From contig DUUE01000231.1 of assembly GCA_012841735.1 (NCBI GenBank), positions 1 through 9,875 on the forward strand: 9,875 bases of DNA. The letters are read 5' to 3'. A program made the translations under genes and the position numbers. This document shows positions 4,878 to 9,875 of the stretch, in pieces (positions within the stretch are counted from its first letter, which is position 1; each line of letters starts with the position of its first letter). The stretch comes from Bacillota bacterium. GTDB taxonomy: Bacteria; Bacillota; Dethiobacteria; Dethiobacterales; Dethiobacteraceae. The notes below the pieces were generated by a model. It worked only from the letters and a program-made list of their open reading frames with translations. It made no database searches and was not told the origin of the DNA.

Positions 4878-5903
4878 CTAGCAAATAAACATGGCATCGC
4901 CAAAACTGAAAAAGCGATAGCGTTCCGTCACCGCCTCACGGTAAGCGGCAAGCACTTTTTCCCTGCCGGCAAAAGCGGAAACCAGCATCAGCAGGGTGGA
5001 TCTGGGCAGATGAAAATTTGTCAGCAGCGCATCAATGGCTTTAAAACGGTATCCCGGGTAAATAAAAAGGTTGGTCCAGCCGCTGCCGGGCATGATGAGG
5101 CCGTCATCACCCGCCACGGTCTCCAGCGTACGGCAGGAGGTAGTCCCCACGGCAATTATCCGGCCGCCTTTTTCACGGCAGCTGTTCAGTGTCTGCGCCG
5201 CCGCAGGCGTCACATGGTAGTATTCGCTGTGCATCCGGTGCTCCCGGGGATCTGCGACTTTTACCGGGCGGAAAGTGCCCAGGCCCACATGCAGTGTAAT
5301 TTCGGCCAGGTGCACGCCCCGCTCACGTATTTCCGCCAGCAGTTCCGGGGTAAAATGCAACCCCGCTGTGGGCGCTGCAGCCGAGCCTTCCTCTTTGGCA
5401 TAGACTGTCTGATAGCGCTCAGCATCCGGCAGTTTTTTCCGGATATAAGGAGGGAGCGGCACCTCCCCCAGGCGGTCCAGAGCCTCCTCAAAAACCCCCT
5501 GGCAGGTAAACTCCACCATCCGCCCGCCACCGGGCAGTATCTCAAGGATGGTGGCAGTTAACTCTCCTGCGCCGAAAACAACCTGTGCTCCGGGCCGCAG
5601 GCGCCTGCCCGGCCGGACCAAAGCCTCCCAGACAGTGGCGTTTTTTCTGTGCAAAAGCAGGATTTCGGCCACACCGCCGCCCGCTTTTTTCCTGCCTATG
5701 AGCCTTGCCGGCAGTACCCGTGTGTTGTTCAGCACAAGCGCATCCCCCGCACGCAGCAGCTCCGGGAAATGGTAAAAATGCCTGTGTTCAACCCTGCCCG
5801 TCTCTTTTTCCAGCACCAGCAACCGTGACTGTGCCCGCTCCGGCAAAGGCTCCTGGGCGATCAGTTCTTCCGGCAGCTCATAATCAAACTCCCCGACTAA
5901 CAC
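4878..5903 (-). CDS. queA: S-adenosylmethionine:tRNA ribosyltransferase-isomerase (QueA)
   Basis: The product has 341 residues, the normal family length. The start is GTG 5903 with a modest ribosome site (GCGGTGAT). The ATG just upstream is in another frame and meets a stop at once. QueA moves the ribosyl part of S-adenosylmethionine onto preQ1 in tRNA to give epoxyqueuosine. Conserved family segments are FDYELPEELIAQEP near the N-terminus, DALVLNNTRVLPARL at 54-68, APTAGLHFTPELL in the middle, GRIIAVGTTSCRTLE, and TNFHLPRSTLLMLVSAFAG near the C-terminus. It is the first gene after a promoter at about 6.0 kb and is followed after 16 bases by tgt. QueH, the next enzyme of the pathway, lies upstream in the preceding cluster. 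Confidence 0.98.
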   Translation of the reverse strand: MLVGEFDYELPEELIAQEPLPERAQSRLLVLEKETGRVEHRHFYHFPELLRAGDALVLNNTRVLPARLIGRKKAGGGVAEILLLHRKNATVWEALVRPGRRLRPGAQVVFGAGELTATILEILPGGGRMVEFTCQGVFEEALDRLGEVPLPPYIRKKLPDAERYQTVYAKEEGSAAAPTAGLHFTPELLAEIRERGVHLAEITLHVGLGTFRPVKVADPREHRMHSEYYHVTPAAAQTLNSCREKGGRIIAVGTTSCRTLETVAGDDGLIMPGSGWTNLFIYPGYRFKAIDALLTNFHLPRSTLLMLVSAFAGREKVLAAYREAVTERYRFFSFGDAMFIC

Positions 5904-5988
5904 ATCATCACCGCTTTGTCAGGCAAAAGCGTTATCATACCGCCTGCCGCTCTTACACTTAGCTTGCCCCGCAGCTAACATCTTCATG

Positions 5989-6018
5989 ATTATACATTTT
6001 TTTTCCCTGCCAGGGCAA
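5989..6018 (-). promoter_or_regulatory. Promoter of queA-tgt-yajC
   Basis: The minus strand has TTGCCC (6013-6018), 18 bases, then a perfect TATAAT (5989-5994). The -35 box and spacer sit in a short inverted repeat (CCCT/AGGG) flanked by seven T and eight A. The leader to the queA GTG is about 80 bases and can form a TTAGCT/AGCTAA hairpin. I see no preQ1 aptamer in it. Confidence 0.6.
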
Positions 6019-6050
6019 GGCAAAAAAAGACAGGCCGCCGGTTTGCGTCT

Positions 6051-6269
6051 TCAGCGCGTAAAAAACCTGACAAGCCAGAAAACGGCTGTCAGCAATGCGC
6101 TGAGCACAATGCAGGTGGCCAGGGGGAAATAAAAGCTGAAATTTTCTTTTTTTATCGCTATATCACCGGGCAGTCGGCCCAAAGGAAGCCGGATGCCCGT
6201 GGCAGCCAACAGCCCGGCGGCAATGAGGATGCAGCCGAGCACAATCAACGTTTTGGCCGTTGTATTCAT
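6051..6269 (-). CDS. DUF2905 family small membrane protein
   Basis: The product has 72 residues and two membrane helices, about 6-25 (KTLIVLGCILIAAGLLAATG) and about 47-69 (FPLATCIVLSALLTAVFWLV). The loop between them holds the LGRLPGDIAIKKENFSFYFP segment typical of DUF2905 (PF11146). Its start overlaps the stop of queH (ATGA), implying translational coupling. DUF2905 genes are often found beside ruvB and queA in Firmicutes, but their function is unknown. Here it closes the yedF-ruvCAB-queH run. I see only a poor hairpin before the T-run downstream, so some read-through into queA is possible. Confidence 0.9.
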   Translation of the reverse strand: MNTTAKTLIVLGCILIAAGLLAATGIRLPLGRLPGDIAIKKENFSFYFPLATCIVLSALLTAVFWLVRFFTR

Positions 6270-6805
6270 GTCCTGCCCTCCCGGTAGTAACGCTCCTTCT
6301 CACTGAAAATACAGCCGCAGTACGGTTGCCTGTATAAGCCCATGCTTTTGGAGAGCTCAATACTCTCACGGTAACCGGAGCGGAGGTCTTCATAGATGAA
6401 TTCCACACCGTGCTTTTTGGCGGCCGCTTCTCCTTCCTGCCGCAAAAGATCATGGTCCTGATACGGGCTGAGTGCCAGTGTAGTGGAAAAATATTTAAAA
6501 CCGGTTGCCGCCGCCTGTCCGGCAGCCGCCTCCAGCCGCAGCCTGTAACAGGTCCGGCAGCGGCTGTCCAGAGCAGGCATGACGCTTTCCAGGTATTTTT
6601 CCAGTTCATAGCGCCGCTCTGCCGTTAAGGGGACATTTTCCAGGCGGCAAAACTCTTCCAGGGCTGCGAGGCGCCGCTGGTATTCTTTATACGGATGGAT
6701 ATTGGGGTTGTAAAAATAGCCGCAAACTTCATAACCAAGTTCACGAAAACGCTTGACGCTATATGTGCTGCAGGGGCCGCAGCACATATGCAAGAGCAGC
6801 TTCAC
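6266..6805 (-). CDS. queH: Epoxyqueuosine reductase QueH (DUF208 family)
   Basis: The product has 179 residues from GTG 6805 (AGGTGG five bases upstream); GTG 6814, three codons longer and touching the ruvB stop, is the alternative. It reduces epoxyqueuosine in tRNA to queuosine, the last step of the pathway. It is unrelated to the cobalamin-dependent QueG, which carries out the same step. The cysteine pattern of QueH is intact: HMCCGPCS with Cys8-Cys9, CRTC at 83-86, and YCGC with Cys163 and Cys165. Known family members use these for an iron-sulphur cluster, a metal centre and a redox pair. The YNPNIHPYKEYQRR and TTLALSPYQ segments are also typical. It is placed between ruvB and DUF2905, overlapping the latter by four bases, and lies one gene away from queA and tgt. 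Confidence 0.95.
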   Translation of the reverse strand: MKLLLHMCCGPCSTYSVKRFRELGYEVCGYFYNPNIHPYKEYQRRLAALEEFCRLENVPLTAERRYELEKYLESVMPALDSRCRTCYRLRLEAAAGQAAATGFKYFSTTLALSPYQDHDLLRQEGEAAAKKHGVEFIYEDLRSGYRESIELSKSMGLYRQPYCGCIFSEKERYYREGRT

Positions 6806-6814
6806 TGTCTCCAC

Positions 6815-7840
6815 CTACCATAATCTGTTTTGTTCGCCGTCCCGTCCGTAAGCAAGCCCCAGATGGCGGCAGGCCTGCGGCGTGACTACACGGCCCCGTG
6901 GTGTTCGCTGCAGGAAACCGATTTGCATCAGGTAAGGTTCATAGACGTCTTCAATGGTTTCCGTTTCCTCGGAAACTGCGGCCGCCAGCGTTTCCAGGCC
7001 CACCGGGCCGCCGCCGAATTTTTCCACCATGGTGCGCAGCAACTGGCGGTCAGTTTCATCAAGGCCAAGTTCATCAACCTCTAGCATGCGCAATGCCGCT
7101 TTCGCCACCTTGCCGTCAATAATATTATTTGCTTTTACCTGGGCAAAATCACGTACTCTTTTCAAAAGGCGATTGGCAACTCTTGGCGTACCACGCGCAC
7201 TGCGGGCAATGGCAAAAGCGCCGTCTTCGCTGATTTCTACCTGCAGGATTTTGGCGGAGCGGCAGATAATTTCCTTTAGTTCATGCTCCGCGTAATATTC
7301 AAGCCTGGCTATAACGCCAAAACGGTCCCGGAGCGGTGAAGACAGGGCTCCCGCCCTGGTGGTGGCCCCAATTAAAGTAAAGGGCGGCAGGTCGAGCCGC
7401 AGGGAACGGGCGGCCGGACCTTTACCGATAATAATATCCAGGGCAAAATCTTCCATGGCAGGGTAGAGAATTTCTTCCACAGTCCGGTTCAGGCGGTGGA
7501 TTTCATCAATAAAAAGCACATCATACGGTGCCAGGTTGGTAAGAATGGCCGCCAGGTCGCCGGGTCGCTCAATGGCCGGTCCGGAAGTAGCGCGCAGGTT
7601 TACCCCCAGTTCCGCAGCAATAATCTGGGAAAGAGTTGTCTTGCCCAGGCCCGGAGGGCCGTACAGCAAAACGTGATCCAGTGAATCACCGCGTGCCCGT
7701 GCGGCCGTAATAAAAAGCTTCAGATTTTCCTTTAGTTTGTTTTGCCCGATATAATCGTCAAAAGTCCGCGGACGAAGCGTATTTTCCTGCAGGTCATCCT
7801 CACTGCGCGCCCGTGCGGAAATAATTCGTTCTTCTTTCAT
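6815..7840 (-). CDS. ruvB: Holliday junction branch migration ATPase RuvB
   Basis: The product has 341 residues, normal length. ATG 7840 follows AAGGAGATACTT. RuvB forms the hexameric AAA+ motor that pulls DNA through the RuvA-bound junction. Walker A GPPGLGKTT is at 61-69. Walker B with DEIH is at 112-115. The sensor 1 region GATTRAG is at 158-164, and PLRDRFG at 169-175 carries the arginine finger. RGTPRVANRLL is the sensor 2 region. The C-terminal winged-helix DNA-binding domain follows (…VETLAAAV-type segment to the TPRGR end). It is 10 bases after ruvA and is immediately followed by queH, so it is part of the ruvC-ruvA-ruvB unit. No anomaly seen. Confidence 0.99.
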   Translation of the reverse strand: MKEERIISARARSEDDLQENTLRPRTFDDYIGQNKLKENLKLFITAARARGDSLDHVLLYGPPGLGKTTLSQIIAAELGVNLRATSGPAIERPGDLAAILTNLAPYDVLFIDEIHRLNRTVEEILYPAMEDFALDIIIGKGPAARSLRLDLPPFTLIGATTRAGALSSPLRDRFGVIARLEYYAEHELKEIICRSAKILQVEISEDGAFAIARSARGTPRVANRLLKRVRDFAQVKANNIIDGKVAKAALRMLEVDELGLDETDRQLLRTMVEKFGGGPVGLETLAAAVSEETETIEDVYEPYLMQIGFLQRTPRGRVVTPQACRHLGLAYGRDGEQNRLW

Positions 7841-7850
7841 AAGTATCTCC

Positions 7851-8450
7851 TTACTGCGTGCCCAGATGGGCGAGCGCCCTGCGTATTAAATCCCGGGAAG
7901 TCTGCTCTTCCCCGCCGCCTGCAGCCTGCAGGGCGGCCTGTGCTTCCGGGCCGCTGTAACCCAGGGCAAGCAGCGCTTCCAGTGCTTCAGCGTAAACGCT
8001 GTTTTTCCCCGCAGTTATTGCCGCCGGCTGTGCAAGCGCCGTTTGGGCGGCGTGCGCCACCTTGTCTTTTAATTCTACCAGCAGCCGTTTGGCCGACTTT
8101 GGTCCCACCCCCGGCACACGTGTCAGGGTTTTTATATTGTCCTGCATGACAGCCAGCATAAATTCTGCAGGCTCCAGGGTGGAAAGTATGGCCATGGCCA
8201 CTTTGGGACCGATACCTGTCACGGAAAGGAGCAGCTTAAAAAGAGACAGCTCGTCCTGCGTCTGGAAACCATAAAGCTGCAGCGTATCCTCCCTGACAGA
8301 AAAATAAATAAAGAGTTTAACTTCTTCCTGCAATTCCAGCCGGCTGCTTACCCGGGCGGGTACAGCCACCTGCCAGCCGATGCCTGCGTTTTCCACCACG
8401 ACAAAATCACTGCCCTTGCCAGCAAGCACGCCGCGCAAATAGTTAAACAT
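7851..8450 (-). CDS. ruvA: Holliday junction branch migration protein RuvA
   Basis: The product has 199 residues. ATG 8450 (MFNYLRG) follows GGGGGGAAGGAC; the frame is open further upstream only because it overlaps ruvC. RuvA binds the four-way junction as a tetramer and recruits RuvB. Domain I (about 1-62) is an OB-like fold with Glu54-Asp55 at the acidic pin position. Domain II holds two helix-hairpin-helix motifs, VTGIGPK (77-83) and VPGVGPK (112-118). A low-complexity linker rich in alanine follows, then the RuvB-binding domain III (AEALEALLALGYSGPEAQAAL to the end). The start overlaps the ruvC stop by eight bases, indicating coupling, and ruvB starts 10 bases after its stop. Confidence 0.98.
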   Translation of the reverse strand: MFNYLRGVLAGKGSDFVVVENAGIGWQVAVPARVSSRLELQEEVKLFIYFSVREDTLQLYGFQTQDELSLFKLLLSVTGIGPKVAMAILSTLEPAEFMLAVMQDNIKTLTRVPGVGPKSAKRLLVELKDKVAHAAQTALAQPAAITAGKNSVYAEALEALLALGYSGPEAQAALQAAGGGEEQTSRDLIRRALAHLGTQ

Positions 8451-8949
8451 GTCCTTCCCCCCGTCCCGCCGCCTGTAGCGCACCGGCAGTATGGGCATGA
8501 CAAAGGGCAATTGCCAGGGCATCGGCCGCATCGTCGGGCCGCGGGATCTCTGCCAGTCCCAGCAGCAATTTTACCATCTGCTGTATTTGCCTTTTTTCCG
8601 CCTTGCCATAGCCGGCGACAGCCAGTTTAACCTGCAGTGGCGTATATTCATACACGGCAAGGCCCGCATGACAGGCTGCCAGGATCGCAACACCGCGTGC
8701 TTCCCCTACCTGCATGGCGCTGTTGGCGTTTTTGGCAAAAAAAAGTTTTTCTATGGCAAGGGTATCAGGTTTGTAAGACTCCAGAATTTCCTGCAGCCGG
8801 CGGTACAGCGCCTGCAGGCGGTCCGGCATAGGCTGCTGCGCAGTTGTGCGGATACAGCCGTAAGTTAAAGTTCTGCTTTTGCTGCCGTCCGACTCAAGGA
8901 CGGCAAAACCTGTTGTGGCAATACCGGGGTCAATGCCTAAAATACGCAT
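8443..8949 (-). CDS. ruvC: Holliday junction resolvase RuvC
   Basis: The product has 168 residues from ATG 8949, which follows AAGGGGGGCACGCC; a longer in-frame start nine codons upstream lies in front of this ribosome site. RuvC cuts the junction symmetrically after RuvAB branch migration. The RNase H-like fold keeps all four metal-binding acids: Asp7 in GIDPG, Glu67 in AIEKLFF, Asp140 and Asp143 in DDAADALAIALCH. QVGEARGVAIL (80-90) and YTPLQVKLAVAGYGKAEKRQI are family segments. It overlaps ruvA by eight bases. No convincing promoter is visible in the 65 bases before it, so it is probably transcribed together with yedF. Confidence 0.98.
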   Translation of the reverse strand: MRILGIDPGIATTGFAVLESDGSKSRTLTYGCIRTTAQQPMPDRLQALYRRLQEILESYKPDTLAIEKLFFAKNANSAMQVGEARGVAILAACHAGLAVYEYTPLQVKLAVAGYGKAEKRQIQQMVKLLLGLAEIPRPDDAADALAIALCHAHTAGALQAAGRGEGHV

Positions 8950-9014
8950 GGCGTGCCCCCCTTCCCCTGTATGCAAACATATATTCGTTTTGCTGCTGTA
9001 ATTTTCCTGCTTTT

Positions 9015-9593
9015 TTACAGCCTGATAACAGTACCTGCCGTAATTTGCTCCACAATTGCATACATATTGGTAATCCCGCCCGCTTCCAGGCTGTCCTTCA
9101 GCTTGAAATAATCAAGGCAGAGACCACAGGAATAAATCTGTACCCCCAGGGCTTCCAGCCGCTGCAAGGCGTCCAGCACGGGAGAGCCGCTGCATGCCAG
9201 CTTCACGCCGCCGTTGACGAGATATAGCGCTTCCGGCAGGTTGTCGCTTTCTGCCAGTGCGTACAGAAAAGATTTCATGAGGATTCGCCCCAGCTCTTCG
9301 TCGCCCAGGCCAAATGTTTCCTGTGCCAGAAGCAGGCTTTTTCTTTTCCCGTCCCTTTCCGGTGCCGCCGCCTGTTCCTCTTTTATGATTGTCACCGTGT
9401 AGATCCCGCCTGCTTCCCGTGTGGCGGCAGATAATCCCAGGGAAGCGACCAGTTTTAAAACATTGTTTTTTGCCGTTTCATTATCCACCAGCACGTCAAG
9501 CGTCCCGGCAGTCATTGTATCAAGCATTTTTTTTGTTTCCACCACAGGTTGTGGACATGCCAGCCCGCGGCAATCTAGTCTGCTGCTTTCCAC
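9015..9593 (-). CDS. yedF: Selenium-linked protein YedF (TusA/SirA-like plus DsrE-like domains)
   Basis: The product has 192 residues. GTG 9593 follows GGTGGAAGAAAA. The N-terminal TusA/SirA-like domain (about 1-72) starts with LDCRGLACPQPV, with the CPQP motif and Cys13 at 13-16. After a charged linker (EERDGKRKS region), the C-terminal half (about 85-192) is a DsrE-like domain. It contains LYLVNGGVKLACSGSPVLDAL and the cysteine pair CGLC (156-159). This two-domain layout is that of TIGR03527, a family that in many genomes co-occurs with selenium use (selD and partners) and is thought to handle selenium or sulphur. The exact reaction is not known. It lies directly upstream of ruvC on the same strand, 65 bases away, which is not a functional link I can explain. 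A candidate promoter overlaps the preceding terminator. Confidence 0.93.
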   Translation of the reverse strand: MESSRLDCRGLACPQPVVETKKMLDTMTAGTLDVLVDNETAKNNVLKLVASLGLSAATREAGGIYTVTIIKEEQAAAPERDGKRKSLLLAQETFGLGDEELGRILMKSFLYALAESDNLPEALYLVNGGVKLACSGSPVLDALQRLEALGVQIYSCGLCLDYFKLKDSLEAGGITNMYAIVEQITAGTVIRL

Positions 9594-9623
9594 TTTTCTT
9601 CCACCCCGCCCTGTTTTTCTTCA

Positions 9624-9652
9624 AACATACCAGAAAAAAAACAACCGGTCAA
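9624..9652 (-). promoter_or_regulatory. Candidate promoter of yedF inside the upstream terminator
   Basis: The minus strand has TTGACC (9647-9652), 17 bases, then TATGTT (9624-9629), preceded by TGG to make an extended -10. The -35 box lies in the 3' arm of the hairpin of the preceding terminator and the spacer contains its T-run. Confidence 0.45.
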
Positions 9653-9679
9653 TTTTCACCGCAGTGAAAAAACCGGTTG
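9634..9679 (-). terminator. Long hairpin terminator after the right-edge gene
   Basis: On the minus strand CAACCGGT (9672-9679) pairs with ACCGGTTG (9642-9649). Inside, TTTTCAC pairs with GTGAAAA around a four-base loop (9653-9670). Eight T follow (9634-9641). It begins 12 bases after the stop codon of the right-edge gene. Confidence 0.92.
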
Positions 9680-9690
9680 CCATAACCCGG

Positions 9691-9875
9691 CTAGCGCCGG
9701 AAAAGGTCAAAAAGCCTCTGCCAGAAAGTACGGCTCCCGCTTTCTTCGGGAACGGCAGTTGCAGGTGCTTCGTTTTTACGGACAGCCGCTGTTTTGAACA
9801 CGAATTGGAGAGTGTCCACATTTTTGTTTTTGGGTGAAACAAATGATTTTGCCCCGGCATGCTCCCCGCGCAGGG
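9691..9875 (-). CDS. C-terminal end of an unidentified protein (cut by window edge)
   Basis: A minus-strand frame enters at the right edge and stops with TAG at 9691-9693, 12 bases before a strong terminator. The last 60 residues include LRGEHAGAKSFVSPKN, VDTLQFVFKTAAVRKNE and a proline/alanine/glutamate-rich linker (APATAVPEES). The end is TFWQRLFDLFRR, aromatic and basic and probably an amphipathic helix. The placement right before a terminator, the balanced composition and the helix-like tail support real coding; the two other minus frames run into the terminator region or are broken. I do not recognise the family. In related genomes genes near ruvC include yebC and bofC, but this tail does not look like either to me. 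Confidence 0.6.
   Translation of the reverse strand, partial: LRGEHAGAKSFVSPKNKNVDTLQFVFKTAAVRKNEAPATAVPEESGSRTFWQRLFDLFRR

Noticed and set aside
4680..5561. A 293-codon open frame on the plus strand
   Set aside because: It runs opposite tgt and queA, both with intact catalytic or family motifs; length comes from GC-rich codon bias on the other strand.
5904..5982. preQ1 riboswitch ahead of queA
   Set aside because: The leader has a TTAGCT/AGCTAA hairpin but not the C-rich loop and A-rich tail of preQ1 aptamers, and these usually control preQ1 synthesis or uptake genes.
6020..6050. Intrinsic terminator after the DUF2905 gene
   Set aside because: A run of seven T is present, but the preceding bases form only a short poor stem, so I do not call it.
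9621..9860. A 79-codon minus-strand frame at the right edge
   Set aside because: It would run straight through the strong hairpin terminator and its T-run; the neighbouring frame that stops just before the terminator fits better.

Overview
The window reads as part of the chromosome of an anaerobic, low-to-mid GC Firmicute, most likely of class Clostridia. Three things point there. The first is the conserved run ruvC-ruvA-ruvB / queA-tgt-yajC followed by a four-helix membrane protein of the TIGR04086 type. The second is strong AGGAGG-like ribosome binding sites and sigma-A-like promoters. The third is anaerobe-type metabolism: two corrinoid methyl-carrier proteins and the selenium-linked protein YedF. 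The genus cannot be fixed from the sequence alone. Almost everything lies on the minus strand, so transcription runs from high to low coordinates. The only plus-strand gene I support is a small orphan membrane protein near 2.7-3.0 kb.

Right part, read from 9875 downward. The C-terminal end of an unidentified protein (9691-9875) is closed by a long hairpin terminator. yedF follows, with a candidate promoter overlapping that terminator. Next comes the Holliday-junction set ruvC, ruvA and ruvB, tightly packed and partly overlapping, continuing into queH (epoxyqueuosine reductase) and a DUF2905 membrane protein. A fresh promoter at about 6.0 kb then drives queA-tgt-yajC. QueA, QueH and Tgt together cover base exchange and the two last steps of tRNA queuosine formation. 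YajC is the Sec translocase accessory subunit. The TIGR04086-type membrane protein has its own promoter and shares a bidirectional terminator with the convergent small plus-strand gene.

Left part. Two paralogous stand-alone corrinoid proteins (MtbC/MttC-like, COG5012 type) lie in tandem at 1780-2406 and 893-1531. Each has its own promoter and a long, structured 5' leader, and no cognate methyltransferase gene lies beside them. A terminator separates them from a second unit: a PII-like signalling protein (367-711) followed by a CPA2-type cation:proton antiporter cut by the left edge. This suggests a transporter controlled by a PII-like protein.

Most of the window is well-known housekeeping. 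The parts worth a second look are the corrinoid gene pair with their leaders, the PII-like/antiporter pair with its hairpin leader, and the overlapping regulatory signals at 2.6 kb and 9.6 kb. I found no CRISPR array, tRNA, rRNA, insertion sequence or phage gene.
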